From: an uncultured Vibrio sp.
GTDB lineage: Bacteria > Pseudomonadota > Gammaproteobacteria > Enterobacterales > Vibrionaceae
Length of the DNA stretch: 64,000 bases
Assembly (NCBI RefSeq): GCF_963675395.1
Contig: NZ_OY776223.1
Span: 1,116,001 to 1,180,000, forward strand
Direction: 5' to 3'
Under the pieces are notes generated by a model, which worked only from the letters and a program-made list of their open reading frames with translations, was not told the DNA's origin and did not search any database. Numbering within the stretch: the stretch's first letter is position 1; each line of letters starts with the position of its first letter. Position numbers and translations under genes: made by a program. Positions 8,813-19,461 of this stretch are shown here, piece after piece.

Positions 8813-9847
8813 ATGATAGAAATAGAAAACGTCAATAAAGTGTTCTACCAGGGCAGCAAAGAAATTCTGGCTCTGAAAGACATTAACCTACATATCGCCA
8901 AGGGCACCATCTTTGGGGTGATCGGCTCGTCAGGTGCTGGTAAAAGTACTCTGATTCGCTGTGTGAACATGTTAGAGGCACCAACCTCTGGCTCCATCAT
9001 CGTAGATGGCGTTGACCTGACTAAACTTAGCAAAGCACAACTGGTAGAAACACGTCGTAACATCGGCATGATTTTCCAGCACTTTAACCTGCTGTCGTCT
9101 CGCACCGTTTTCGACAACGTTGCACTACCTCTTGAACTTGCGGGTAAAGATAAATCGCATATCAATGCTAAAGTCACTGAACTGCTGAAACTAGTAGGAC
9201 TAGAAGACAAGCATGAAAGCTACCCTGCGAACTTAAGTGGCGGTCAAAAGCAGCGTGTTGCGATTGCTCGCGCGCTAGCATCCGACCCAAGCGTTCTGCT
9301 GTGTGATGAAGCCACCAGCGCACTGGATCCAGCAACGACTCAATCGATTCTTGAGCTATTAAAGAAGATCAACCGTAAACTCAACATCACCATTTTGCTT
9401 ATCACACACGAAATGGAAGTGGTTAAAAGCATCTGTCACGAAGTGGCGATCATTGGTGGTGGTGAACTGGTTGAGAAAGGCACCGTTGGTGAAATTTTCG
9501 CTCATCCGAAAACTGAACTTGCGCACGAATTTATTCGCTCGACTCTAGACTTATCCATTCCTGAAGATTATCAGGCACGTCTTCAATCAAACCGTGTTGA
9601 AGGCAGCTACCCTCTGATCCGTATGGAATTCACTGGCGCAACGGTTGATGCCCCTCTGATGTCTCAGATTTCACGCAAATACAATATCGATGTGGGTATC
9701 CTAAGTTCAGATCTTGATTACGCTGGTGGGGTGAAATTCGGCATGATGGTCGCAGAACTGTTTGGTAACGAAAAAGATGACAACGCAGCCATTGAATACC
9801 TGCGTGAGCACAACGTGAAAGTAGAGGTACTTGGTTATGTCCTTTAA
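8813..9847 (+). CDS. metN: Methionine ABC transporter ATP-binding protein MetN
   Basis: ATPase of the MetNIQ importer for L- and D-methionine. Walker A (GSSGAGKST), the signature [15 protein letters not shown] and Walker B ([12 protein letters not shown]) are intact. The C-terminal hundred residues form the NIL domain that binds methionine and inhibits transport when internal methionine is high. The 344-aa length is normal for the family. First gene of metNIQ; it overlaps metI by 11 bases, suggesting translational coupling. Confidence 0.97.
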   Translation: MIEIENVNKVFYQGSKEILALKDINLHIAKGTIFGVIGSSGAGKSTLIRCVNMLEAPTSGSIIVDGVDLTKLSKAQLVETRRNIGMIFQHFNLLSSRTVFDNVALPLELAGKDKSHINAKVTELLKLVGLEDKHESYPANLSGGQKQRVAIARALASDPSVLLCDEATSALDPATTQSILELLKKINRKLNITILLITHEMEVVKSICHEVAIIGGGELVEKGTVGEIFAHPKTELAHEFIRSTLDLSIPEDYQARLQSNRVEGSYPLIRMEFTGATVDAPLMSQISRKYNIDVGILSSDLDYAGGVKFGMMVAELFGNEKDDNAAIEYLREHNVKVEVLGYVL

Positions 9848-10514
9848 TACTATTTCTGAGTGGCTAAGCCTAAACAGCAACCTTCTTCTGGGAGCAACCT
9901 GGGAAACGGTATACATGGTGGCCGTTGCTGGCATCGTTGGTTTTGCTGTCGGTATTCCTTTAGGGGTCATTCTGCATATCACTAAAAAGGGTGGTCTGCT
10001 TGAGAATACTAAACTCAATGGCATTCTTGGAGCTATTGTAAACGTGGGCCGTTCAGTACCTTTCCTTGTGCTGATGGTAGCTATTATTCCAGTCACAAAA
10101 ATTCTGGTTGGTACTTTTATTGGTACAACCGCAGCCATCGTACCGCTGACCATTGGTGCCATTCCGTTTGTCGCGCGCCTTATCGAAGGTGCTCTACTTG
10201 AAGTGCCGACGGGCTTAGTGGAAGCTGCGCAATCCATGGGCGCAACACCAGTACAAATCATAACAAAAGTTCTGCTACCTGAAGCAATGCCGACTATTGT
10301 TAACTCAGTGACAATTACTCTCGTCACTCTGGTCAGCTACTCTGCGATGGCAGGTACTGTAGGTGGCGGCGGCCTTGGAGACGTGGCAATTCGATACGGT
10401 TTCCACCGCTACGATGTGACTATCATGGCTGTTACCGTGGTAATGCTCATTGTTCTGGTACAAATTATTCAGTCTATCGGCGACGCAGTGGTACGCCGCG
10501 TGGATCACAGATAA
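9837..10514 (+). CDS. metI: Methionine ABC transporter permease MetI
   Basis: Integral membrane permease of MetNIQ with about five transmembrane helices. The EAA coupling loop that contacts MetN is visible as [23 protein letters not shown] use the ATG at 9837 (225 aa) rather than the in-frame TTG at 9831; both lie inside the 3' end of metN. metQ follows after 33 bases. Confidence 0.96.
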   Translation: MSFNTISEWLSLNSNLLLGATWETVYMVAVAGIVGFAVGIPLGVILHITKKGGLLENTKLNGILGAIVNVGRSVPFLVLMVAIIPVTKILVGTFIGTTAAIVPLTIGAIPFVARLIEGALLEVPTGLVEAAQSMGATPVQIITKVLLPEAMPTIVNSVTITLVTLVSYSAMAGTVGGGGLGDVAIRYGFHRYDVTIMAVTVVMLIVLVQIIQSIGDAVVRRVDHR

Positions 10515-10547
10515 GCATCAAATTAAATAAATTATAAGGAGATACCG

Positions 10548-11357
10548 ATGAAATTTAGCCTTAAAGGTCTTTTGACTGTCGTAACCACCGCTTCTGCTTT
10601 GGCACTTGCTGGCTGTGGTGATAAAGACGTTGATGTAAACAAAGTAAAAGTTGGCGTAATTGCTGGCTCTGAAGCTCAAGTTGCCGAAGTAGCAGCAAAA
10701 ATTGCTAAAGAAAAATACAACCTCGATGTTGAACTGGTTACTTTTACTGACTACGTTACTCCAAACGCAGCACTAGATGACGGTTCGGTTGACGCCAACG
10801 CATTCCAACATAAGCCATACCTGGATCAACAAATCAAAGACCGTGGCTACAAACTGGCTATCGCGGGTAACACATTCGTTTACCCAATCGCTGGTTACTC
10901 GAAGCAAGTAAAATCGGTTGATGAAATCCAAGATGGCGCGCGTATCGCAGTACCAAACGACCCAACTAACCTAGGTCGCTCACTGATCCTTCTACAACAA
11001 CAAGGCTTGATCGAACTGCGTGACGGGGTTGGCCTGCTTGCAACGGTACGTGACATCGTTGGCAACCCTAAAAACATCGAAATCATTGAACTTGAAGCGC
11101 CACAACTTCCACGTTCACTGGACGATGTAACGCTATCTATCATCAATACTACTTACGCAAGCTCTATCGATCTATCTCCAGAGCGTGACGGTGTATTCGT
11201 TGAAGACAAAGAGTCTCCATACGTAAACCTAGTGGTAGCGCGAGAAGAGAACGTTAACGCTGAAAACGTACAAAACTTCGTAAAAGCTTACCAAACTGAA
11301 GAAGTTTACGAAGCAGCGAAAGAACTATTCAAAGGCGGCGTTGTAAAAGGTTGGTAA
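10548..11357 (+). CDS. metQ: Methionine-binding lipoprotein MetQ
   Basis: Substrate-binding component of MetNIQ, an NlpA-family lipoprotein of 269 aa. The signal peptide ends in the lipobox LALAGC with lipidated Cys23. The mature region begins with a typical KVGVIAGSEAQVAEVAA strand-helix motif and includes FTDYVTPNAAL. AAGGAG lies seven bases before the ATG. Last gene of the operon, followed by a strong terminator. Confidence 0.97.
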   Translation: MKFSLKGLLTVVTTASALALAGCGDKDVDVNKVKVGVIAGSEAQVAEVAAKIAKEKYNLDVELVTFTDYVTPNAALDDGSVDANAFQHKPYLDQQIKDRGYKLAIAGNTFVYPIAGYSKQVKSVDEIQDGARIAVPNDPTNLGRSLILLQQQGLIELRDGVGLLATVRDIVGNPKNIEIIELEAPQLPRSLDDVTLSIINTTYASSIDLSPERDGVFVEDKESPYVNLVVAREENVNAENVQNFVKAYQTEEVYEAAKELFKGGVVKGW

Positions 11358-11395
11358 TATAACCATTCCGAGTAAATGACTCTGTCGATAAATGC

Positions 11396-11429
11396 AAAAA
11401 GGGCTGATGTGAAAACATCCGCCCTTTTT
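11396..11429. terminator. Bidirectional terminator between metQ and the DUF2310 gene
   Basis: Hairpin with arms GGGC-GATGT and ACATC-GCCC around GAAA, flanked by A5 and T5. Confidence 0.8.
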
Positions 11430-11460
11430 CTTTGCTATTCAGCAAGAGATACGACAATGG

Positions 11461-12237
11461 CTACTTGAGATGATCCCAAGAGATGTTTGACACAATTCGA
11501 CACTCATCGCATTTAAAATAGAAGATGTCATGCAATGGCTCGTCGAGTAACCACTCTCCACCACACTTCGGACACTTGCGTGATTTTTCGCTCTCAAGCG
11601 ACTGACCACCAACCCGGTACTGGTAATAGTAGGTCGGAATTTTGGTGATGTATTCGATACGGCCACGTAAATCCCAACCACGGCGAAACAGGACACTGTC
11701 AGCATCACATATCTCGTGCAACGCCGCATGTTCAGCACGGCATCCGCCCGCCATTTGAATTTCATCACACGCTTGCCATTCCGTTTGCCACTTAATGACC
11801 GCTTTATGGTCACCGTTTAATGTTGGCTCATTACGGTACAAGGGGATTGGCAATAAGGTTTCACCGCTGCGCAGGGGCGAACAAGTATGTACGTATGTGG
11901 TATACAGGACCTGCCAGCTTGGAGTCTCATCTTCTGCAGCTTGTTCTGAATTCAAATCGCGACCAAGCAAGCGCATTTTCGGTGCGAGTAACGATGCTTC
12001 CGACAAACGATTCATGCACACTTTGACAAAATCTGAGTGATAACGTGGATGTAGACTGTCCTGCTCGGGGCAAACCACGCGTACAAAAAACTCACCATCC
12101 CCCATCACAATAGGAAACTCTCGACCGAGCACTTGGCCATTGTAACGCAGCGCATCCATCAACCCATTAATCGCTTTATCTACCGCGCTGACGGTGGTGT
12201 TATCAAAGCACTCAAACTGCAACTCAACAACGTACAT
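11461..12237 (-). CDS. DUF2310 family Zn-ribbon-containing protein
   Basis: A 258-aa cytoplasmic protein ending in a zinc ribbon, CPKCGGEW and CDECRI about 20 residues apart, which could bind nucleic acid or protein. The N-terminal part (MYVVELQFECF) is the conserved family region. The family is known mainly from gammaproteobacteria and I know of no assigned function. It starts two bases after the syd stop, so the two genes are very likely cotranscribed. Confidence 0.75.
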   Translation of the reverse strand: MYVVELQFECFDNTTVSAVDKAINGLMDALRYNGQVLGREFPIVMGDGEFFVRVVCPEQDSLHPRYHSDFVKVCMNRLSEASLLAPKMRLLGRDLNSEQAAEDETPSWQVLYTTYVHTCSPLRSGETLLPIPLYRNEPTLNGDHKAVIKWQTEWQACDEIQMAGGCRAEHAALHEICDADSVLFRRGWDLRGRIEYITKIPTYYYQYRVGGQSLESEKSRKCPKCGGEWLLDEPLHDIFYFKCDECRIVSNISWDHLK

Positions 12238-12239
12238 AC

Positions 12240-12785
12240 TTACACCGCTGCCTCTAGGTTAACCAGAAACTCACTGACATTATCGGCAAGCACATCACGC
12301 TGAGAGGTTCCCAGACGCTCGAGAATGACGTTGCCCGTCAAGTTACAGATAGAAATCACATCCAGTTCTGCGTCGGTTGCAGCAATAAATACGGTTGGTT
12401 TAAGCTTCAGACGACGCTGTGTCACCAGATGACCGAGAATGTTTTCTTGCAGACGGTCAAAGTCATCATCGCTCCACACCTGCAATAGTGTCAGTTCATT
12501 GCCCTTCCAAGTGGCTTCCATGTCTGCGCTGTATTGCGAACCATAAAAAGCCTTAATGTCATCGTGCAACGTCAGCTCGATAGCGTTCTCAACATTGGTG
12601 AAATCCGCTCTCTCTTCACGAAGGGAGGCTTTCCACAATACCGCACCGTCACGTTTCTCTTCAACACAGGGTGATACAAGATCGGCAAGCTCTTCGCTGC
12701 GTGGCAATTCATTGTGCTTAGTTTGCCAGGCTTGTTGGTAGCGCAGGCTAAAATCTTGTAGTGCCTGAGTAACGGTTTGGGTCAT
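12240..12785 (-). CDS. syd: SecY-interacting protein Syd
   Basis: Small acidic cytoplasmic protein (181 aa) that in E. coli binds SecY at the inner membrane and can act as a check on faulty translocon assembly. Overall length and the motifs [28 protein letters not shown] and the C-terminal [11 protein letters not shown] region fit the Syd family. It is first in a two-gene unit with the DUF2310 gene and divergent from queF, an arrangement common in gammaproteobacteria. Confidence 0.9.
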   Translation of the reverse strand: MTQTVTQALQDFSLRYQQAWQTKHNELPRSEELADLVSPCVEEKRDGAVLWKASLREERADFTNVENAIELTLHDDIKAFYGSQYSADMEATWKGNELTLLQVWSDDDFDRLQENILGHLVTQRRLKLKPTVFIAATDAELDVISICNLTGNVILERLGTSQRDVLADNVSEFLVNLEAAV

Positions 12786-12892
12786 GAAACGCTCCTATCC
12801 CTTCTTGGTCTGATAGCTATATTTGCCAGATAGCAATTAATCAGCGGATTAAGTAAAATTCTCTCCATTCTAATCGAAAACGACCACAAAGT

Positions 12893-13738
12893 ATGAGCAA
12901 ATATTCTGACGCTAAAGAGCTTGCAGGGCTGACTCTGGGTAAAAAGACCGAGTACGCGAACCAATACGATGCGAGTTTACTGCAACCTGTACCGCGTAGA
13001 CTGAACCGTGATGACCTTGAGTTAGGCGAAGATCTGCCGTTTATGGGCCATGACATCTGGACCTTGTATGAGCTGTCGTGGCTAAACAGCAAAGGTCTGC
13101 CACAAGTGGCTGTGGCTGAAGTGTACATTCCTGCAACCAGCGCCAACTTAATTGAGTCCAAGTCATTTAAGCTCTACCTGAACAGTTACAACCAAACTCG
13201 TTTTGCAAGTTGGCAAGACGTGACCGAACGTTTAGTACAAGATCTTTCGGCTTGCGCAGGTGAACAAGTATTCGTTGAAGTCAATCCGGTCACTCATTAC
13301 ACCAATCAGCCTATCGTCACGATGGAAGGTGAATGTATTGATGATCAAGACATTGAAATCAATAACTACGACTTTGATGCTGCGTTACTTGAAGGCGCAG
13401 CTGGTGAAGAGCAAGTCGAAGAGACGCTACATAGCCACTTGCTGAAATCAAATTGCCTGATCACCAACCAGCCAGACTGGGGCAGCGTTGAAATTCGCTA
13501 TCAGGGCGCGAAGCTAGACCGCGAGAAGTTGCTGCGCTACCTCGTTTCTTTCCGTGAGCACAATGAGTTCCATGAGCAATGTGTCGAGCGTATTTTCACC
13601 GACCTGATGAAGTATTGCCAACCAAGTAAACTGACCGTTTTTGCTCGTTATACTCGTCGTGGTGGCTTGGATATCAACCCTTACCGCTCCACTGAGCAAG
13701 CCAAGCCAGAGCACAACCATCGTATGGCCCGTCAGTAA
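12893..13738 (+). CDS. queF: NADPH-dependent 7-cyano-7-deazaguanine reductase QueF
   Basis: Reduces preQ0 to preQ1 in queuosine tRNA biosynthesis. At 281 aa it is the long, bidomain (YqfD/E. coli-like) type. The family motif [17 protein letters not shown] and the catalytic cysteine in [14 protein letters not shown], with its nearby aspartate, are present. The 107-base gap to divergent syd probably holds both promoters; I see no preQ1 riboswitch there. Confidence 0.97.
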   Translation: MSKYSDAKELAGLTLGKKTEYANQYDASLLQPVPRRLNRDDLELGEDLPFMGHDIWTLYELSWLNSKGLPQVAVAEVYIPATSANLIESKSFKLYLNSYNQTRFASWQDVTERLVQDLSACAGEQVFVEVNPVTHYTNQPIVTMEGECIDDQDIEINNYDFDAALLEGAAGEEQVEETLHSHLLKSNCLITNQPDWGSVEIRYQGAKLDREKLLRYLVSFREHNEFHEQCVERIFTDLMKYCQPSKLTVFARYTRRGGLDINPYRSTEQAKPEHNHRMARQ

Positions 13739-13758
13739 TGATTTAATGATAGAGGCAA

Positions 13759-13792
13759 GTTCGGCAATCTACTGGATTGCCGAACGTTTTTA
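13759..13792 (+). terminator. Terminator after queF
   Basis: Perfect 11-bp stem GTTCGGCAATC / GATTGCCGAAC, short loop, then GTTTTTATT. Confidence 0.85.
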
Positions 13793-13877
13793 TTGTCCAA
13801 GCATGGTACTATATTCTCCTACTCAAGGTGACTTGGTGGGATAGGCAAAATCTAAACCAGTTCGAGGGAATGAAAGG

Positions 13878-16160
13878 ATGTTTTGGAACAGCTCGCGTCT
13901 ATTCAGATTGATTGGCTTTTTCTGCTTATTACTGGCACAGCCGCTACACGCGACCATTTTATCTTCTGCTTTACTGAATGAAGCCCAACAACTGGCGGAA
14001 ATCGACCCCTCACAAGCAAGACAAGCAGCAACAAACTACCTGTTGCAGCGAGAATTGATTGAGCGTAGTGAAAGTGATGGCCCCTCCGCGATGTCTCGTG
14101 AAGAAACCGACCGCAGCATCCGAACTCCAAATAGCACCATCGAAGCACATAAAATTATTGCCCAGGCAAACTTCGCTTTAGGGGATGTCAGTGCGGCAAT
14201 CAAAAATCTCAATGAAGCCCAAACCCTGGCGCAAAAATACGAGCTCACATATCTGTATTTAGATGTACAACTCATCCGTAACCAGATGATCTGGACTGGA
14301 AATAAAAATTACGCTGCGGCGGAAGAAGCCTTAGACCAAATAGAGAGTGCGCTGGATCAAGAGGATGCCGTTATACAGCGTACCGATAGCATTCGTTATC
14401 GACTGGTTATGCAACGTGCGCTTTTAGCCCACTATCGTGGTGATGATCTCAAAGCGGAAAGTTATTACACTCAAGCAAAAGCGATGCTGCAAGTCATTCG
14501 CTCCAGCTTTGTTCTCATCGATCACTACACAACCGTTGGCGAGTTTTATCTTAACGAAAAGAAATACAATATTGCCCTTTCTGAGCTGTTATACGGTTAC
14601 TGGCAATCGATTGAAAGCGATAGTGGTGCCAGACTGGCCAAAATAAACCGCTTATTGGCAAGACTATTCCAGGAGCGACGTGTCTATGATAAAGCAATTG
14701 AGTACTTATCTCAGGCAGCTGACTTTTACGACTCTTACCCAAACTCACCCATCCTAGCGGATGTGCTTGAGCAGATGGGCGACATTTACTTTTATCAGGG
14801 CAAATTTAACTTAGCGTTGGTCCACTATTTCAATGTATTGGATCACGAGAGTACGAGTAAAAGTATCAACCGCATGATCAATATTCGCCTGAGCCTAGCT
14901 GCGACTTACCTTCAACTCTATAACTACGCACTGGCAGGGCAGTACCTGGACAGCTCAACTGAACTACTTGAATATGCCGACATTCCAGCACTAAAGGCCA
15001 AAGCTGCCCTACTACACTCTGGTCTTGCTTATCATCAGAACAACAGCAAAAGTGTGATAGAAAATGCGCAAAAAGCGCTCATGTTCATCGATGTTTCTGC
15101 TACAGGGAACAACTTTCTTAAGCAACAGTCCTACCGTTATTTGGGGCTAGGTTACGAGCAAGCTGGTGAATACCAGCTTTCGCTGCAAGCCTATAAGAAA
15201 TACACCAACTTGGTTAAACTAGAACAGGTACAATTAAACCAGATCAGCGAAGATGCATTCCGACAACAAAAAGAGTTCGCAGAGCAGACGATTCACTTTG
15301 CAGGCTTAACCCAACGCTTGACGCAAGTCGAGGGTGAGCACCGTAAATTCCAGAAGATTTCTTTCGCACTATTTATTACCGTTTTAGTGATGTTTCTGTT
15401 TATCATGCGCCGTGGCGTCATCATTCAACGTCAGTCAGGTCAAATAGCGAAACTACGTAATGACCTGTTCACACACTCGCGCTCCCGACTGAATAACTTA
15501 CGCATGCTTAATGTCAAACTCTCTCGCTCTTTGAAGAAGTCAAGTGACACCTTCGAACAGTGGCAGCTTGGCGAGTTAATCCACGAGCCTCTGAATGACC
15601 GTCTGCGCTTTGTGATGATCGACCTGCCTTTCTTACGCAGTATGTACGTTCAAAACGGTTACCAAGCAGGACTGGAGTTAGAACGGGCGTTTGGTGAATT
15701 CCTGGCAGAAAAGATCAAAAAGCCAGCGCGTTTGTACCACTTTTCAGATGCAAATTTACTCTACATCGAACCAAATGCTGATCGAGATGCGTCGGCAGAA
15801 ATAATGTTTGATAAATTTCAGTCGTGGGTGAATGACTTTGCTAACCAGCATAATGTCAATCGAACCATTCGTATGGGGATCAGTGACTACCCATTTCTGC
15901 CACGAGCTTATACGGCAATTAACGATGCGGAGCTACTGGATTTACTCCTGCTCGCGACTCATATTGCACGAGAAATCAGCTTAAAAGATAAACAAAGTCA
16001 CTGGGTATTCCTCAAAGCCATTGACAATGCGCCAGCAGCAAGCTTTGCAACGGGTGACATAAGAAAGGCCTGTCAGCACGCCATCAACCAAGGTTTAATC
16101 AAGATTCACTCTTCTTACAAGAATGAGGATGACATCAAGAAAATATTAAAAAATGGATAA
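13878..16160 (+). CDS. Exported TPR protein with a degenerate GGDEF-like cytoplasmic domain
   Basis: A 760-aa membrane protein. Residues 1-25 form a signal peptide ending LHA. About residues 50-450 contain repeated helix pairs of the TPR kind (for example YLSQAADFYDSYPNSPILADVLEQMGDIYFYQGKF), expected in the periplasm. A single transmembrane helix (ALFITVLVMFLFIM) lies near residue 500. The C-terminal 200 residues resemble the fold region of GGDEF proteins (RFVMIDLPFLRSMYVQNGYQ) but read HFSDANLLYIE where the active-site GGDEF should be. It is therefore unlikely to make c-di-GMP and may be a sensor or scaffold. GAGGGAA precedes the ATG. It lies 97 bases before a true diguanylate cyclase gene. 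Confidence 0.7.
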   Translation: MFWNSSRLFRLIGFFCLLLAQPLHATILSSALLNEAQQLAEIDPSQARQAATNYLLQRELIERSESDGPSAMSREETDRSIRTPNSTIEAHKIIAQANFALGDVSAAIKNLNEAQTLAQKYELTYLYLDVQLIRNQMIWTGNKNYAAAEEALDQIESALDQEDAVIQRTDSIRYRLVMQRALLAHYRGDDLKAESYYTQAKAMLQVIRSSFVLIDHYTTVGEFYLNEKKYNIALSELLYGYWQSIESDSGARLAKINRLLARLFQERRVYDKAIEYLSQAADFYDSYPNSPILADVLEQMGDIYFYQGKFNLALVHYFNVLDHESTSKSINRMINIRLSLAATYLQLYNYALAGQYLDSSTELLEYADIPALKAKAALLHSGLAYHQNNSKSVIENAQKALMFIDVSATGNNFLKQQSYRYLGLGYEQAGEYQLSLQAYKKYTNLVKLEQVQLNQISEDAFRQQKEFAEQTIHFAGLTQRLTQVEGEHRKFQKISFALFITVLVMFLFIMRRGVIIQRQSGQIAKLRNDLFTHSRSRLNNLRMLNVKLSRSLKKSSDTFEQWQLGELIHEPLNDRLRFVMIDLPFLRSMYVQNGYQAGLELERAFGEFLAEKIKKPARLYHFSDANLLYIEPNADRDASAEIMFDKFQSWVNDFANQHNVNRTIRMGISDYPFLPRAYTAINDAELLDLLLLATHIAREISLKDKQSHWVFLKAIDNAPAASFATGDIRKACQHAINQGLIKIHSSYKNEDDIKKILKNG

Positions 16161-16257
16161 TTAAGCGCCACTTAGGATGAATAACTGATGACGCTATAAG
16201 GTTTTTTGTTATTATCAGGTGATCGTCAATCGTACATGGATTTAAAGTAATCGTTTC

Positions 16258-17823
16258 ATGGGAATCTTGGAATCCGATATTCAGGCTCAGCTACATCAGT
16301 TAAGTTGTCAACTTGATCAACTTAAACTGACTCATCGCGATAGTTCACTCAAATTTAAACGTGAGCAACAAATCCTTAAGCGCGTTTTGGCGTCCTTGTC
16401 GTCTGCATGTCCTGGCTCTGATACTCAATTATCCAACTACTTGTCAGAAATTCAGCAAGAGCTACAACATAAAACGGATATTAGTACTTTGATTCCGCGT
16501 TTAGCGGTATTAGAGAGAAGGCTCAAACAACAGTCCAGAACCTTGGAAAAACAGAACGGCAACCTCGACGCTCAAATTAAACGCAGTGGTGAAACGCTAC
16601 AACGAGTGACTGGCTTACCCGCCCAACTTAAGCGTGAACTGCGTAACCTAATGAGTTTTTCTGAAGCTAACTCGGTTACCAATGTTGATCAAGCAACCAA
16701 ACTGCTTAATATTTATGAGCGCGCGCTAAAAATCATTACCTCGAACTCACGTTTGCATTTAAGTGAGTTTGAGAATACACCAGAGCGGTCTCAACTTGAG
16801 AGCCTGGCTAGCGATCTGCAACACACGATTACGGAACTGGATTTTGAGGGAGCATGTGGCGACAGACTGCTCGACATTCGCGCTAAACTACTGATGGGAG
16901 TTAATGCTGAGTCATTGGTTGAGCTAACACTGACTACCTTAAAGTTAGTGGTAAAAGCGACCAAATCTGAGCGAGAAACCTCCAGTCAATTTCTCGATCA
17001 GCTGAATACAGCTCTGGCAAGTAACCTGAAAACAATCCATCAAAACGCTGATCAACATCAAACTTACTTTGACCACCGACACGAGTTGAACTCAGAAATG
17101 ACGAGCTTAGTTGAACAAAGTCAACGCTCATTGAGTCAGGCGCAGGACTTAACCAACCTGAAGAAAGAAATGGCACCACTGCTTGCTAAAATGGCGTCAC
17201 TGTCCGAGCGTCTGGAGATGACGGAAGCTCGTGAGCAAGCACTACAAGAGCGAATGACTTACAGCAAGAATCAACTGGAAGCGGTGTTTGAAACCACGCA
17301 AGACTATCGCCGCCGGCTGGATGATCAAACTCAGCGCCTGCTGCTTGACCCGCTGACCAAAGTTTACAACCGCACCGCATTTAACGATCGCCTTGAACTG
17401 GAATACCGACGCTGGATACGGTCGCAGAGAAACTTACGTCTGGTGATGTTTGATGTCGACAACTTCAAAGCCGTTAACGACAGCTACGGCTATACCGCCG
17501 GAGACAAAGCTCTCAAAATCATTGCCCGCACCATCAGCAAGCGTGTATCCGAACTAGAAACGGTTGCTCGCTTCGGCGGAGAAGAGTTTATCTTACTTAT
17601 TCCGGAACAGTCGGAAGAATACACGTTAGAACTAATGAAAAGTATCCAGCGTGAAATCGGCCAGTTGCCGTTTAAGTTCCGTGAGCAAAGTATCATGATC
17701 ACCCTAACCGCGGTTTCCACTTCATTTAGAGAATCTGACTCTCCAGAGCAGGTATTGGGGCGCCTCGGAAAGATGGTACGTGACACCAAAAAGCTCGGAA
17801 AAAACCAGTTAAACTGGAGCTGA
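16258..17823 (+). CDS. GGDEF diguanylate cyclase with long coiled-coil N-terminus
   Basis: Soluble 521-aa protein. About residues 1-355 are heptad-rich and predicted coiled coil with no membrane segment or known sensor domain. Residues about 360-521 are a complete GGDEF domain: LLDPLTKVYNRTAFNDRL, MFDVDNFKAVNDSYGYTAGD and the active-site FGGEEF. The inhibitory RxxD I-site is absent (SELE at that position), so product inhibition is not expected. It should make c-di-GMP from two GTP and affect motility or biofilm. The start is the ATG at 16258; its ribosome binding site is weak. Confidence 0.88.
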   Translation: MGILESDIQAQLHQLSCQLDQLKLTHRDSSLKFKREQQILKRVLASLSSACPGSDTQLSNYLSEIQQELQHKTDISTLIPRLAVLERRLKQQSRTLEKQNGNLDAQIKRSGETLQRVTGLPAQLKRELRNLMSFSEANSVTNVDQATKLLNIYERALKIITSNSRLHLSEFENTPERSQLESLASDLQHTITELDFEGACGDRLLDIRAKLLMGVNAESLVELTLTTLKLVVKATKSERETSSQFLDQLNTALASNLKTIHQNADQHQTYFDHRHELNSEMTSLVEQSQRSLSQAQDLTNLKKEMAPLLAKMASLSERLEMTEAREQALQERMTYSKNQLEAVFETTQDYRRRLDDQTQRLLLDPLTKVYNRTAFNDRLELEYRRWIRSQRNLRLVMFDVDNFKAVNDSYGYTAGDKALKIIARTISKRVSELETVARFGGEEFILLIPEQSEEYTLELMKSIQREIGQLPFKFREQSIMITLTAVSTSFRESDSPEQVLGRLGKMVRDTKKLGKNQLNWS

Positions 17824-18027
17824 ATCGTTCAAAATACAAGCAAACAAACAAATTTCATCCCTTAAATTTACTTATATCCACCATTTTTCAACGAGTTATC
17901 ACATTTCCCTCCTTCCAGTCTGCTAAGCTTCAATTATCCAGCCTTCCAATCACCAATCGCAAACAACACGTATAAACCAAAGGTGATGGAGTACTTTCCT
18001 CAAATATAATCACAACAAGGAGGCGCT

Positions 18028-19404
18028 ATGATTACCCATATCAGCCCCGCAGGTAGCATGGATTTGCTATCCCAACTGGAAGTTGAGCGTTTAAAAAAGA
18101 CCGCGTCGAGTGATCTTTACCAACTTTACCGAAACTGTACATTAGCGGTCTTGAACTCTGGCAGCCATACCGATAACTCGAAAGAGTTGTTAGACCGATA
18201 CCAATCCTTTGATGTTGACGTGCTTCGCCGTGAACGTGGCATCAAATTAGAACTGACCGATCCACCCGAGCATGCTTTTGTGGACGGCGACATTATAAAA
18301 GGGATACAAGAGCATCTATTTTCAGTCTTACGCGATATTGTGTATGTGAATATGCATCTGGCGGACAGCCAGCGTTTAAACCTGACCAATCCAGTCCATA
18401 TTACTAACTTAGTGTTTGGGATCTTACGTAATGCCAGAGCGCTTACGCCTGGAATCGCTCCTAATCTGGTGGTTTGCTGGGGTGGACACTCCATTAATGC
18501 AGCAGAATATCAATACACCCGGGAAGTTGGTAATGAGTTAGGTCTTCGAGAACTGAATATTTGTACCGGTTGTGGACCCGGTGCGATGGAAGGGCCAATG
18601 AAAGGGGCAGCCATCGGCCATGCGAAACAGCGTTATACTGAGCAGCGTTACCTTGGCTTAACCGAGCCATCTATCATCGCTGCAGAGCCACCAAACCCAA
18701 TCGTAAATGAATTGGTAATCATGCCAGACATTGAAAAACGTCTGGAAGCCTTTGTTCGCATGGCACATGGCATTGTTATATTTCCGGGTGGTCCAGGAAC
18801 GGCAGAGGAGCTGCTTTACATTTTGGGTATTATGATGCACCCAGAGAATGCTGATCAACCAATACCAATCGTACTGACTGGCCCGAAAGAAAGTGAAGCC
18901 TACTTCCTAGCTATCGATGAATTTATTCGGGACACGCTTGGAGAAGAAGGCCGTAAACACTACCAGATCGTGATTGATAACCCATCAGAAGTTGCCCGGA
19001 TTATGAAACGCGGCATGAATGAGGTTCGCACGCATCGGAAAGAAAAAGGCGATGCCTACAGCTTTAACTGGTCATTAAAAATCGAGCCTCACTTCCAATT
19101 ACCATTTGAACCAAATCATGACGCGATGGAACAACTGGATCTGCATATGGATCAAGAGCCTCAAGTCCTCGCCGCAAACTTGCGTCAGGCGTTCTCAGGC
19201 ATTGTTGCAGGTAACGTGAAAGCAGAAGGCATTAAAGAGATCGAATCAAAAGGTCCATTCACTATCCATGGCGATCCGGTACTGATGAAGAAACTAGACA
19301 AAGTGCTGCAAGATTTCGTCGATCAACATCGCATGAAACTACCGGGTGGTACTGAGTATGAACCTTGCTATCGAATTGCGCATCCTGAAAATGATGGTCG
19401 ATAG
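18028..19404 (+). CDS. ppnN: Nucleotide 5'-monophosphate nucleosidase PpnN (YgdH)
   Basis: Hydrolyses purine and pyrimidine nucleoside monophosphates to base and ribose 5-phosphate; in E. coli it is activated by (p)ppGpp. At 458 aa it matches the family. The LOG-type nucleotide-binding motif is clear as [17 protein letters not shown], preceded by the [20 protein letters not shown] loop. AAGGAGG stands seven bases before the ATG, one of the strongest ribosome sites in the window. It sits upstream of xni, as ygdH lies near ygdG in E. coli. Confidence 0.95.
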   Translation: MITHISPAGSMDLLSQLEVERLKKTASSDLYQLYRNCTLAVLNSGSHTDNSKELLDRYQSFDVDVLRRERGIKLELTDPPEHAFVDGDIIKGIQEHLFSVLRDIVYVNMHLADSQRLNLTNPVHITNLVFGILRNARALTPGIAPNLVVCWGGHSINAAEYQYTREVGNELGLRELNICTGCGPGAMEGPMKGAAIGHAKQRYTEQRYLGLTEPSIIAAEPPNPIVNELVIMPDIEKRLEAFVRMAHGIVIFPGGPGTAEELLYILGIMMHPENADQPIPIVLTGPKESEAYFLAIDEFIRDTLGEEGRKHYQIVIDNPSEVARIMKRGMNEVRTHRKEKGDAYSFNWSLKIEPHFQLPFEPNHDAMEQLDLHMDQEPQVLAANLRQAFSGIVAGNVKAEGIKEIESKGPFTIHGDPVLMKKLDKVLQDFVDQHRMKLPGGTEYEPCYRIAHPENDGR

Positions 19405-19426
19405 TCAGACTCGCATTCGTTACACT

Positions 19427-19449
19427 AGGGGCATTACGCCCCTTTTTAT
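19427..19449 (+). terminator. Terminator between ppnN and xni
   Basis: Short stem AGGGGC / GCCCCT followed by TTTTATT. It ends 12 bases before the xni start, so xni may depend on readthrough or a promoter inside ppnN. Confidence 0.7.
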
Positions 19450-19461
19450 TGCTAAGTCATT

